Shown piece by piece: positions 33,238 to 45,147 of a stretch of DNA of 64,000 bases. The position numbers and the translations under genes are program-made. The notes under the pieces were generated by a model. That model was not told where the DNA came from and made no database searches. It worked only from the letters and a program-made list of their open reading frames with translations. Numbering within the stretch: position 1 is the first letter of the stretch; each line of letters begins with the position of its first letter. The stretch is from Lonicera japonica (lineage: Eukaryota; Streptophyta; Magnoliopsida; Dipsacales; Caprifoliaceae), in the NCBI GenBank assembly GCA_021464415.1, contig CM038463.1, forward strand, positions 3,658,001-3,722,000. The letters run 5' to 3'.

Positions 33238-36196
33238 ATGGTAAGCAATTTTGTCGTATTTCTTTTGAAATTCTTATTTTCGTTTGATGCAGTCAATGTC
33301 GTCTTTTAAATCGCTAGGGTTTTAAGAATTTCCCTTGCAATTTGATCGAGAATGTACATTTCAAACCCTGATTAATTCGTATTTTCCATATATATTCCAC
33401 TGAATCATATAATTATTGCTCCGTAGTTGGTTGTGTATGTACAAAGGTTGTTTTCAGTCGCATTGCATACAGATTTGAATTTTGAGTGCTGAATTTTAGG
33501 ATTATGATTTTGAGGCAAATTGTTTGGCAGTAAAACCCTAAAATGGCTGGCGCACCTGATTTCGTTTTTCAATAGGTGCTTCTATTGGTGAAATGTCAAT
33601 CGAACAACTGTGTATTACTGCATTCTAGATCTACAAGTTCTGTTGTCGTGATTGTTAGTGTAATCCTGTACTTCACTTTTTTAGGCAGATTGTTTGTTTT
33701 CATAATCATGTCTACTTGGATGTAGATGGTCTGCAACCATATTTTGCGAATAGCAGAAAAATGATCAGGCTCTGGATATGAATTTCTCAATTTCATGGAT
33801 TTTTAGTAGCACTTTTTTCATATAATTTTCTCATTTGAATTTGCTCAGAATGTTCTGTAGACCACTAATCAGGGCTGTAGACTGTACTCTCTGGGAAAGA
33901 GTTGGTACTAAAACATCTATCTCTTAGGTTAAATGCACAAAATCACAAGGAGTGACCGGACAAATTAATATGTTAAACACTCTCATGCATCGTAAGTTAA
34001 TAGAATCTTAGATGCTTGATGGTGAGGATCATGTAATGATATTATGATGATCTTACACTTTGAGATCAGAATCATTCACTTTGGAGAATGTTTATCAATT
34101 GGAAGGTTTAGCACACTCAATATTTCTCTGTGTGTGCGCATGTTTGAGATGTGTATGCACACCGCAAATACATGCAAAACTTGCATTCGGAGTTTATATA
34201 TTTCTTCATACATTTCACCACTTTTCTACAAACTAAATGTGTGTGCATTGATTTGTGGTACATTGTGATGAAAAATATAGAAATTACTCTATTATATAAT
34301 AGATGGAATGCCCAAGTTTATGTGGTGAAAAATTGGGGCTGAATCTCTGGAAGTTGGAGGATGATAGTATGGATAATTTATTCTAAATGTGTGTGCATTG
34401 ATTTGTGGTACATTGTGATGAAAAATATAGAAATTACTCTATTATATAATAGATGGAATGCCCAAGTTTATGTGGTGAAAAATTGGGGCTGAATCTCTGG
34501 AAGTTGGAGGATGATAGTATGGATAATTTATTGTCGATGTATGTTTCCCTCAATCGATGCAGTAATCTCTTATGTATCTTATCCTGTTTTGTTAGAGTGC
34601 AAGTTTCAGTGCTTGAAAATTGTGGCCTGTTGTCATTATAGCATAAAGAAACAATATTAATGGTCAAAAGTGGCATAAGATACTTTTTCCTGCTATTATC
34701 CGAGTTATTGTAAATTGTTATTCCTGTTCCATCATGAAGCTGGCTTGTACTTAGTTTTTGTTAGGTAAGCTGACTGGTTTTCTGGCAGGACGGACAAGAT
34801 TCAGAAGATCCGAAGCAAAGCACTGCTGATATGACTGTTTTTGTGAGTTTCTTCTTGACCTCATTTCTTGTCAAAATGAAATCTTAAGGCATTATTGATA
34901 CTTCATTGTTTGTAGAAATTACATTGTGAATTGGAATGTTTCTGCTTGGATCCTAGTTTTGAACTTAAGAATACTATTTTTCACAAGTACAATCCTCTCC
35001 ACCCACATTATAGTATGTTTTGCTCCCTTTTCTAATGCGTTATTAACTATACAGTATTAAAGTCTATAATTTCCTGTAAAAAAAATAGAACTTTGTATAG
35101 TTATTAATTCTTCTCTTGTTTTTCCAGGTACAAAACCTTCTTCAACAAATGGTAAGCTCTGATGCAAACTGTGTGTTCTATGGAACTAAAATGGTTACTA
35201 ATTAGGTTTTCATCTTGCAGCAAGCCAGGTTCCAGACGATGTCTGAATCCATTGTATCAAAGAATATCCTTTTCTGACAAATTTAATCTTACATAGTTTC
35301 ATTACCACAGTTTCTGTAAAACCATGGTTGAATTAAGGAACATAATGTTTCTCATAGGCCATATGCATGCAATGTGCTGGTAATAGAAGTTAATCGGCCT
35401 GTTTAGGAGTGTGGACCCTATAACTGGAACCTGAGGACAATTAATAAATTTTAAACTTGATGCCTATGATTCAATGATTGGACACTTTTCAAATGTCTAT
35501 ACTGTTCTTTTTGGAAAAAATTGCAACACACTCTGACATGTTGCCTACATGCTAGATATGTTCTTGAAGCCAAAATGCTATTTATTTCAAATGCTTTCTT
35601 TGTCCCAAATTAAGAGTCCACTATTTCTTTTTAGAATGTTCCAAATTAAGAGTCCAGTTTCCTTTTGGGAAATATTTGATGTACGAAATCACACAATACT
35701 AAAAAAGTTTTGTTCTCGATCATTGATTAAGTTGAAAATTAGTGTATTCGTAAAAGCAATTTAAGTCAAACTGGACTCTTAATTGTGACGCCTGTAAAGG
35801 AGATCAAATTGTTATTTTTTATATATATAGATATGTGATAGTCAACTAGGCCCCCAATTTGAGTGTCTTATGTGTGTAGAGCTGTATCAGTGTCTGTGCT
35901 TTGTTCGTCCAAGTTCCTGGTCATTGTGCTTAATGTATTTAGAACTTTTAATATTTGGATTGCTATTGCTTCTGTGGGCAAACTTACCTGTGCCTTTTAC
36001 TTTGCAATAAGAATGTTGCTTTTATAGAAGAAGTTGGCTTGTGTTTCTTAACGACAACATACTTGATGAAATGGGAAACCGGATAAATGAGCTGGAACAG
36101 AGCATCAATGACCTCAGAAGTGAGATGGGAGCCGAGGGCTCTCCTATGGCGCCTTCCAAGAAAGATGAAGGAAATACAGAGGATGGCTCTGCGTAG
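33238..36196 (+). CDS. HSBP: Heat shock factor binding protein (HSBP)
   Basis: Five exons: 33238-33240 (ATG only), 34789-34842, 35128-35151, 35221-35263, 36063-36196; 258 nt, 85 aa. The protein opens MDGQDSEDPKQSTADMTVFV, followed by a hydrophobic-heptad coiled coil (VQNLLQQMQARFQTMSESIV ... MGNRINELEQSINDLRSEMG, residues 20-64) and a hydrophilic tail. This is the full length and order of plant HSBP, which forms coiled-coil oligomers, binds HSF trimers and dampens the heat-shock response. The first coding exon is just the start codon. Introns 1-3 are GT-AG; intron 4 (35264-36062) begins ATATCCTTT and ends AC, and only this join gives the conserved SKIDEMG. Intron 1 contains a perfect 150-bp tandem duplication. 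Confidence 0.95.
34233..34532. repeat. Perfect 150-bp tandem duplication in HSBP intron 1
   Basis: 34233-34382 and 34383-34532 appear identical base for base, starting CTAAATGTGTGTGCATTG. The copies carry no exon. Either a very recent duplication or an assembly artefact. Confidence 0.9.
35264..36062 (+). other. U12-type AT-AC intron of HSBP (intron 4)
   Basis: 5' splice site ATATCCTTT matches the U12 consensus. The branch-point motif TTTCTTAAC (36044-36052) lies 10-12 nt before the terminal AC at 36061-36062, inside the narrow window U12 introns need. No GT-AG alternative keeps the conserved frame. Confidence 0.88.
35597..35785. repeat. Decayed Stowaway-like repeat in HSBP intron 4
   Basis: 'cccaaattaagagtcca' near the left and 'tggactcttaatt' near the right pair as degraded terminal repeats. 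The first unit is partly duplicated at about 35640. Clear TA-flanked ends are missing. Confidence 0.5.
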
Positions 36197-38265
36197 ACTT
36201 TATTAGAGTGAATGTCTCTCAATGCTTGTTCAATTACAAAATTATTGCTGGCTGGCTTGTAATATCGGGTGGATAAACTAGCAAAGATATTGGTACCCCA
36301 GGTTGTTGAAGAGTTTTCTTTTATGGCTATTTTCTTTTGGATTTTGTGTATGCTTTTGTCGGATTTCTTTATGATTCTGTTATGATACATTGGATTTTTT
36401 CACTGTTAAGTGGTCAAAATTGCTGTAGATATGGGTATGTAGTTTCCATTTTCACTGCAGCACAATGATATAAAGGATAATATCATTTTTGCCTTTGCCC
36501 TAGTTGTATCCCCTTTTCCCTTCGCAAGTATCATATATCGTACCTTATTCTATGTTGTTCCTAGTAGGATGTTCTATTGTTAGAGCAAATATGGTTCTTA
36601 TCAGAGGAATCCGCAACTATTAAAGCATGTTGCACAACTTTTGACAGGTGTAATATGCTCTCGTAAAAACATAATTGCGTTATTAATAGATGGTAGCCTC
36701 CTAATATTATAAAGTGAAATTTGAAAGTTCAACGTTAAATATCATCAACTTATCCTTGTTATGTTCTCTGGTCAATGAGAGAAGCAGCTGGAGGCCATTA
36801 TCTTTTCTAGATGTGAGAAGGTCGTCCTGTTTTACTGGGTCAAAAGGGTAAGATGATCCTCAAGAGTAGTTCCAAACAATCTCCCCTTTATGGGTATCTA
36901 TAGTGAAACTTGTTACCAGCAGTATCATTTGCATTGCTGACTTGTTGCCATTCAAAGATAGGGAAGCAGATAAATCTTGCTAAATTTGAGATGTATTTAT
37001 CCCAGCAAAGTTATTGTAATATGGTTCAGCGTTCCATTTTGATGTGTACTAAGAAATTGTGGAAGTTTAACTACTAATTTAAGATACGTTCTTGGTGTAG
37101 TTTCCATGAAAATGTGATAGTAACCCTTTAAATTAAGTCTCTTATAATTTATGTGAATCAGTTCTTTTGCCGAAGTTCTTAATTTTGTGAAAATGTCGAT
37201 CCTTATTCTAGAAAGAATGTAAAAATTCATGGAACCATATTAATGAAATAAATGCAAAAATTATGTCTTATCAAGTTTCTGTGAAATTATGACATGACAC
37301 AATTTAAACCGTCTTAAAATAAATGTAATAATTTGTTACAAATTAGGAAGAAATAGACAATCAACCATATCGCGTTTGTGGCAAGTCATACCAGCAACTC
37401 AAATTCCTGAACTCACACTCGATGCATAAGCGACATGTTTATGTTGCTGCGTAGTTTGTACAACCTATTCGTGTAAGGCTGTGTAACGACTTGACTCTAT
37501 ACTAATCCGAAAATGTTATGATTTTATCCACTAAACAACCCCAACTACCCTGCCACCCCCTACAAAAAAAAAGGAACACATACACATCTTCCTGTGGTTT
37601 TCCGGATCCAAACAGAGAAAAGATTTCCTCCCAGTGAATTAAACATTAGTTTAAGATTGGATTCTTCTTGCCAGTTGCCACTAACCCTACCCTCTTTACT
37701 TTTGTCTCTCCACCTACTTTCTTTCTTTCTATATATCATAATCTTACCCAATCCCCATTCAAAAGAAACTCTATACGCTTTTGCCAAATTTCTTCAATTG
37801 AAAAAGCTAATTCAAATAATTAACTAATCATCATATGCACCGACAGTAGAAAAATAAAAACATCGATAGATCCACCAAATTTCGTCAAAAAAATAGTAGC
37901 AAGATCATTTCATTTTCCACAAAACTTTCAATAAAATCAAATTTGAAAAAGGACAAAAGGAAATGGGTAAATTGAAAATAAACCTAATCAATAGTTTAAC
38001 CATGACCAAATCAAATTCCAAAATCAACACATCAGTTATCACCATAATCATATTGTTCTTGTGCTTGTGATTGAACTCTAGATAGAGAAGACTTAGATAG
38101 ACAGATCAATTATTCTAGAGGGACGTAACAAAAAAAACTGACATATCTAATGTAACAATCATATATTGGTAATATGTGAGATTCGTATCACATTCATCAA
38201 ACCAATAAGTGGTAGCCAAATTAGAATGTCAATTTTTTGCGTCACATAAATATGTACGAGTAGAA
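36197..38265. other. Intergenic between HSBP and RALF
   Basis: Holds the HSBP 3' UTR and RALF 3' UTR. One short coding-like relic at 37360-37453 is listed separately. No other gene, RNA gene or clear element seen. Confidence 0.5.
37360..37453 (+). pseudogene. Possible C2H2 zinc-finger relic
   Basis: Reads PYRVCGKSYQQLKFLNSHSM and HKRHVYVAA then stop. Spacing is like a single C2H2 finger (C, aromatic, L, H, H) but the first Cys position holds Tyr and there is an upstream in-frame stop. It is short, so chance cannot be excluded. Confidence 0.3.
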
Positions 38266-38631
38266 TCAGCTACGGCAACGAGTGATGGCACTGCAACCAC
38301 GGTTATAGGGATTAGCTTCGGCACCCGGCTGACAGTTGTAGTACGAGGCACCTCTCCGGGAGCAGGGAACAGTGTTCCTTTGCAGCGCACCGTAGCTTAT
38401 GTACTTGGTGGTTGCTAATATGCGCCGATTGCTCTCAGAGTCCATCTCGAACTCGCCGGCGGCCATACACTCTGCTACTGAACCCTGGCAGGCGGGTTTG
38501 GCCGCCGGCATCCAGTTGAAATCCCCGGTGGAGTCAATGGCTGATGACGAAAAGATGAAAAATGTAACCAATATGATGAGAATCATTAGATTGCAAGAAG
38601 AAGAAGAAAAATATGCCATTGTCAAAAACAA
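38266..38631 (-). CDS. RALF: Rapid alkalinization factor (RALF) preproprotein
   Basis: Intronless 121-aa ORF (or 117 aa from the second ATG at 38619, MAYFSSSS). A hydrophobic signal peptide (LMILIILVTFFIFSSS, residues 15-30) is followed by a propeptide with the paired Cys of CQGSVAEC and the acidic FEMDSESN. Then comes the RRIL site (69-72) used by the subtilase S1P, and the mature peptide from residue 73: ATTKYISYGALQRNTVPC, with the YISY receptor-binding motif and four Cys (90, 100, 113, 119) in the invariant spacing, ending ITRCRS. RALFs are secreted, bind FERONIA-type CrRLK1L kinases and LLG/LRX partners, raise apoplastic pH and restrain growth. It most resembles the RALF1/RALF33 class. 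All processing and disulphide residues are intact. Confidence 0.97.
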   Translation of the reverse strand: MFLTMAYFSSSSCNLMILIILVTFFIFSSSAIDSTGDFNWMPAAKPACQGSVAECMAAGEFEMDSESNRRILATTKYISYGALQRNTVPCSRRGASYYNCQPGAEANPYNRGCSAITRCRS

Positions 38632-39224
38632 TATTTTGGTGCTTCTTCTTCTTCTATATTTTTCTCTTATTACTCAGTCTATAGAGTTTTCTTTTCCTTC
38701 TTTGAATAATAACATGCTTTGGTTAACAAGACAAGAAAGCGGGCTGGCAGCCCTATTTAACTTGTTTTTAATTACGGGTATTAAGCGTTGATGTTGGGGT
38801 TATCCTCCAAATTGCCACTCCACTTGCATATATTTTTTTCTTTTCATTTTTTGAATTCTTACCTAATATCAATTGCTTCATTTATATAAAATATAATTGC
38901 GAAATTTTGATTTATGAGAAACTAATGTAATGTATAAATATTAGGTCGCAACTTGTGCTAAAAGTACTTTCAACCATTTAAATTACATGATAAATCTTAA
39001 CATAAAAATTTAATATAAAAAATTGACATATTAATGTATTCTGCTTGCATTAGTTAAAAGAACATATCACATGTCATTATAACCAATGAGTGATGATATA
39101 TCAGTTTCTTTCGTCATATTTTTATATCCAAATAAATTACTCTAAATCTCAAGCACACAATTTTTTATTACTTACACAATTTTAACATTCAAAATCCATT
39201 ACTCCTTATTATATAGAGATAAAT

Positions 39225-39480
39225 TTTTTCCATAAGGACCATGCTTAATAACCATTATGTATGGATCGAGGCATTTGAGGGGGTAAACGGATGAATTATT
39301 TGACAAAACTTAGTGGAGATGATTTCTATAATTAGTATACTATCTCCACCAAATTTTATCAAAAAATTCAATTGAAAAACGAGTTAACTAAAAAATTGAT
39401 TTATATATATTAAAAAATGCCCACATAATATATATATATATATATTGTTAAACTTAATCCTTGTAAGAAATGTTCTCATT
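39225..39480. repeat. Fold-back-related sequence F2
   Basis: Shares with F1 'ataaggaccatgcttaataacc', 'ggatcgaggcatttga' and the stem core 'ctccaccaaattttatcaaaaaattcaat'. Only one arm plus part of the other is recognisable. Confidence 0.55.
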
Positions 39481-40633
39481 ATATAGATATGCAACCACAA
39501 TTCTAGATGGGAATATATATATATATATGATATAAAAGATTGACACATTTAGTGGTGCAATCATGTCTTGATTAGAATGTGGGGTTCATTATCACTTTTA
39601 TCTTTATCAAAATTCAATCCAATCAATGAGTAATTGCTAGATGACGTATGCTAATTTTTATATTAGAATAAAAGACTCGTATATGCAATATAATGTTTTA
39701 CTTTTTTTTTTTTCTTTTTTGACAAAAATACAATTGTTAAAAGTTGATATCATTAAACAAAAGATATGTTGCGAACAAATATAGTTACAGATCCTTTGGC
39801 TAAACAGTTGAATGGTGGTATTGTTACATGTACCATCGATGTTTGATTGTCTTTCCCAACCTTCTCTCCCCTAGTTCGAATGCACTGATCCATCGACCAC
39901 CTAACTTTAAAAGATGGAGCTAAAAATTTATTTTGATACAAACATGCGAGAACAACAAAAGGTTTAATAATTGAATTGTGATCTTCTTGTTACAAGTATA
40001 AGAAAGATTCAAATCATGATACAAAAAGTTATTGATAAATGGAGTTACGTTTTTCATAACCATTAAATGCTTTGTTTTGAAATTTTATGTTCTTTAATTG
40101 AAGGTGAAATACCTATATTTGATAGTTCTTTCTCATATTTGATTGTGTTTGGTTTAATGAAAACTCAACACAATATAAACCGTCTTTAATTCATGATAAT
40201 AATTGTAATTAACTATTCCACTTCTCTGACAATTATTATATATTACTAGTAAAAATATATAGTGTTTATATCAAATTACTTCTTCTCAAATTTTATTAAG
40301 GTAATAAAAACGTTACTCTTTTATCGTAGATATGCTTTTCTATTTATAGTTTTAGTTTCTCGATCATATGTATATATGTATATATATATTAAGGTTTACC
40401 AATTTGTGAGCCAAGTTCCCAGCCCCCAATGAAAACTATAAGTAGTTGTTTTACCCAATATTTAAAAATTATTTGGAGAATCAAAGTTTAGTGAATGACT
40501 TAAACAACTAGTGGGGATGGGCAACAAATTCAAGTACAGCACTTCAAGCCGTGGGGATGAGAATCTTGAGATGGGAACTCCATCAAGGCTCAAAGCCCAA
40601 CTTCCTCTATTGTTACGCTATCTCTATACCTCA

Positions 40634-40636
40634 CCC

Positions 40637-40667
<31 letters not shown>

Positions 40668-40671
40668 AAAA
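40634..40671. repeat. Homopolymer junction C(24)A(14)
   Basis: 24 C then 14 A with no interruption, which is unusual in this AT-rich setting and error-prone in sequencing. Confidence 0.9.
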
Positions 40672-41106
40672 CCAAATTATTCTAATCCCTTTCTTCCTTG
40701 AGATGAAGCCCAGATACCTGCATCCCTATAATCAAATGACTTAATCACCCAATAACTAAATATTTATAGAAAACTAATATTCATTCTATTCCCTTCTCAA
40801 ATTAAGACTCGCTATTTACCTTCACGCATTTTACAAAAATACCATTTTTTTAGAATAATTAATGGTAACATAAAAAGTTTATTCACTCTCTTAAGAGTTT
40901 AGTACAGTAATTATGTATGAAAAGCTAAAGAATAACAATTATCTTTTTGTATTTTCAATTTTAAAATATGTAACTGTTGACAAACGTTAACTAAGAAGTA
41001 AAAGCAAATACCCAATTGTTTGGTTAATCACCAATTCTCATATCATGTTGATCATTAATTAGCTAAAAAATATTATATTTTGTTAAAAACTGTATAAAGA
41101 AACTCT

Positions 41107-41970
41107 AAGAGCACTTCTAATAGTAGTGTAAAAATTGATTTATATCAGCATCTCCAATGGTCTTGTATAAATTTTGTGTAAATCCTACGTGTCAAAATGG
41201 GATTTACACAAAAATAATAAAGAATTCGTTTTGTACTCCAACAGTATGTTTTAGACTTTTGTGTATATTCAACAACCAATTAGATACGCACAAGTGGAAC
41301 TTATCATATATTTATTCCCTTACTTTTCAAATTCATTTATTTCTAGATATGGGATGACGGAAAATATACGCGAGATTATCTGACGTGATTGTGTAAATTG
41401 GATTTGCATTTTACACAAATCTTAGGTGTCAAAGTTTCTTAAAAGAATACTGGAGACTTTTTTTTTACAAAACGTATAAATTTTACACAAATCAAAATTA
41501 TACCCTATGGTTGGAGATGCTCAAAGTCATGCGTCAACCCACTTTTACAAAAAAATTGAATAATAAAAAAAATGCTCTAATTGTATTTTTGTAAAGTCTT
41601 GTGTAAATTTTAAAATAACCAATAAGATTTAAACACTTGGTAACTATCAATTTAAGCAATTTATTATTATTTTTTCTTGAATTTTTTTATAAATAATTGT
41701 ATAGTCACAATGGATCTTAATTTGTAACTATTGACGAGCATATTTTAAATATATAGTTTTTATTGAAGATCCATATTTTATATTTGAAGTTACTTATATT
41801 TTTAAATTTTATTTAAAAAACTAAGAGAGAAAAATGACGTGGCATTGTAAAACGGAAGTGTATTTTACACAAACTTGTATTTTAAAAGACTGCTGGAAAG
41901 GAAAAAATTTACAAGTTGTGTAAATTTTACACAAAACAAAAATAGAAAAAAAAATTGGAGATGCACTTAA
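41107..41970. mobile_element. Nested 'GAGCATCTCCAATGG'-type TIR elements
   Basis: 'agcatctccaatgg..ttgtataaattttgtgtaaat' at 41147 is inverted at about 41470-41521 ('tttacacaaatc...ggttggagatgctc'). An outer pair, 'gagcacttctaatag..gtgtaaa' at 41108 and 'tttacacaa...ttggagatgcact' ending near 41966, surrounds it. The repeated TTTACACAA word is shared by all arms. No ORF and no clear target duplication. Confidence 0.5.
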
Positions 41971-42774
41971 TCAAATAAAAGAAAATTTAGTACTCTCTCT
42001 ATCTCAATTTCATAAGCTCACTTCGATTTTAGTTTTTACAAAATAATAACAATTTTAATTTAATTAATTGTTAAGAATACAACTTATTTTATGTTGTAAA
42101 TTTGATACATTAATTATATCTCTAAAAGAAAATGAAACTATTAGTTTAATACAAGATGATTTACTTTACAATCAAATGTGAACCAATAGAGGCAAATTTA
42201 GCCTTTTTAAACCCGGAGTTCAATGAGACTAGGCGGGAGAAGATGGAATCAAATATTAGCACTCTATTTAATATATCACACACTTAACTACTTGAATAAA
42301 ATCCTAAATTTAAAAATAGGCGTGTTATTAAAGTTACCTAAGAGTATCTACAATAGATTTTTATATTTTTGTTTCATGTAAAAAGAGTCATTAGGTTGAC
42401 AACTAGAGGAACGGATGCATCTCTCTCAGGCTTTGATCAATTAATTCCGGAATATATATATATATATATATATATAGTACAACCACCTTCAACAGTTTGG
42501 TTGTCATAATCTCAGAGTCAATCATAAATATTTATATTAACGACACCTAATACAACTAAACCTAATTAAAATAAAAGAACATTATAACAAAGGCCTATGA
42601 AAAGCCATAAATTTGTGGGTCCAATTATTTTATTCTATCTTATTTACGATTTCAAGCGCGTTTTCATTGCCGTCATGAACCTTGTTTCATATGACCCTTT
42701 CAAAAACCTACCAACGAAAATGATACAAGCTTGCTTTCAAACCCACATGCATTTTCAATATATATACACATATT

Positions 42775-42808
<34 letters not shown>

Positions 42809-43474
42809 GGCTTTATAATTTAGTTGTCACTTGTATTTCTCTCTTATATTAGTCTCTCAACGCAGAATAATTATGTGATTATATTTAAGTACAATAAACT
42901 ACATTTATCCTATTACTAGAACAATTATAACTTTATATAAGTGTAGTATTGCAATGAAAATTGTACAATATAATTTTACTATTATTATATAGTAATTTGA
43001 CAATAGCTGTATATTCTCTGGCAATAAAAAATGTTATATATACATAACATATAAGAATAACAATAATTAATGACACACGAAATTAACTTGTTTGATCAAT
43101 TTTTCTAGACCCACTGACAGCAAACATGTATTAACTGAAGTGTGAGATCCTCATAAATATAATCAATGCATGTATATTTGCCACATCCATTAAAATAAAA
43201 GTTGGTTAAATAAGTTGATCTTATTGGAAATAGTTCTACTAATTAAGAACCTAATTTGGTAACTACGTCAGTATGTACAACAATGAAAACCATTTAATTC
43301 AACCATAGTTTGGTGACCAAATCTTAGAGAATCCTTCATAATGTTAGAAATAACTATCAATGCCAAACAGGTTCAAATATACAAGCGCAGTCACAAGACT
43401 CACAATAGGTAATACAAGAGGATTCTTAGTTACCACCCAATAATCTTTCACATATACACACACACACACACAAT
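41971..43474. other. Intergenic, AT-rich
   Basis: No gene seen. (TA)n runs at about 42453-42475 and 42775-42801; a (CA)n run at about 43457-43472. Confidence 0.5.
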
Positions 43475-43864
43475 TAGCCTCACTTTTAACAAAAAAAAAG
43501 AAAGAAAAAGAATGACAATTTGGAAGGATAAATACATGAATTTTTTTTATAAAATTTTGTATATATGATCTATATAGTGAGTAGATCCACTTCCACCAAA
43601 TTTCATTAAAAAAAATTAACCTAAAAATGAGTGTTTCAAAAAAATGGATATAAATGTATATTTTAGGCCGTTGAAATGTATGATCATCATCTCACTCACT
43701 TGTGAGTTGATTTTTTTATTTTTTATTTTTTGTGAATTTTGGTAGAGGTGATCTACTCATAATATATATCATCTCTACAAAATCTTATGAAAACATTCAT
43801 CTAATTTCCCCCCAATTGGTTATCTCTTCTTTTTGTTAAATTTAGGGGAATCCTCTATAGGCTA
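43475..43864. mobile_element. Fold-back element F3
   Basis: Begins TAGCCTCACTTTTAAC and ends AGGCTA. The arms pair around 43680-43720 ('gatcatcatctcactcac'). It contains 'gatctatatagtgagtagatc' and the stem core 'ccaccaaatttcattaaaa'. Confidence 0.6.
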
Positions 43865-43892
43865 ACTCTATATATATATAGATAGAGAAAGC

Positions 43893-44283
43893 TAGGCTAT
43901 GAATAGTGATTCTCTCACTTTAACAAAAAAAAAAGTTCCCACATAGAGGGGTAAATTGATGATTTTTTTATGAAAACTTGTAGAGAGGATCGATATAGTG
44001 AGTAGATCACGTCCACAAGATTTCATAAAAATATTCAACCTAAAAGTAAGTGTACTGAAAATTGATATATATATACATATTTTCGACTGTTGTAATTTTT
44101 TATGATCATCTCACCTACTTTTAGGTTGTAATTTTTTTCATAAAATTTGGTAAATGTGATCTATTCATTATGTAGATTATCTCTACAAAATTTCATAAAA
44201 AAATTCATTTAGGTAACCCTTTAAATGGATATATATATATATATATATTTGGTTAAAGTGAGATAATCTCTCTTTATAGCCTA
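43893..44283. mobile_element. Fold-back element F4
   Basis: About 391 bp with terminal repeats TAGGCTATGAATAG at the left and the reverse complement of TAGGCTATAAAGAG at the right, then a shared 'tctcactttaac'. The interior closely follows F3 ('gatcgatatagtgagtagatc', 'tgatcatctcac'), so F3 and F4 are adjacent members of one family. Confidence 0.75.
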
Positions 44284-45147
44284 TCACTGTATATAAGTAT
44301 TCCATTATTGTTTAACTATATTTATTCTCCATTTGTATAATCACAATAGCTTGTATAAGAGGCTGTCGATCTTCTTCACCCATAAAACATGGTTCTTAGT
44401 ACGCAGGGAATGGGTATGACCATATGACACTCAAAACACTTTGGAACAAAAAAATTTCATTCTTGTTCACCATACGCCAACTTGCACTTGGTATGTACAA
44501 TATCTGTTTGATTCTTTACACTTGCATTATCCTTAATTGCATGTACGCACCAAAACTTAAATCTTAACCAAAGTAAGTTACAAATCTTGATGAAGTTATA
44601 TATATGTCGTCTTTAACAGTCCATCTGCGGTACCATTTTCGACCTCTTCCTACAACAGTACCAGTTCATTACAACAGCAGCATGATTTTCTTCTTGTAAA
44701 CACACAATTAATTTCCTAAAAACTCTTTTAGAAGTGTTTGGTCTCATTTTCATTGGTTGCTAGAATCTTGGCAATGAATTCCCAAAATAAGAACGCAAAG
44801 AATTCAAAGAACAATAGTGGAAGTCCTTTGGGTTACACAGGATATCTTGGGCTGGTTGCTCCTATATATAGTATCTTATCTAGCTTCATATTAGTTCATA
44901 ACAAGAAAAAACGGCCCAGTGATCGAAAGAAATTGATAACCTAAAACAAAGCAAATAATCACGTAAAACCTAATTATGCGCTATGATAATCTACAAATGC
45001 AAGATAAGTACATAACCCATCAACTTCATATTATTATCTTAAAACAAAAAATACAACACAACAACTGAAGCGAGGAGCATATTCATTGAATTAACATCAC
45101 AATTATTTCCTGTTCAATAATGTGACTTAGGGACAAACATCTTCTTA
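44284..45147. other. Intergenic; 3' flank of FolD
   Basis: No gene supported. An ORF at 44738-44944 lacks any recognisable domain. The right end is the likely 3' UTR of the minus-strand FolD gene. Confidence 0.5.

Larger units (their letters stand above)
38800..41100. other. Intergenic with fold-back and homopolymer
   Basis: No gene seen. Fold-back-related sequence F2 at about 39225-39480, (TA)n runs near 39428, 39514 and 40370, a C/A homopolymer at 40634-40671, and a short Stowaway-like fragment near 40790. Confidence 0.5.

Noticed and set aside
33596..34676. Short ORFs in HSBP intron 1
   Set aside because: AT-rich and without domains; some are doubled only because of the 150-bp tandem duplication.
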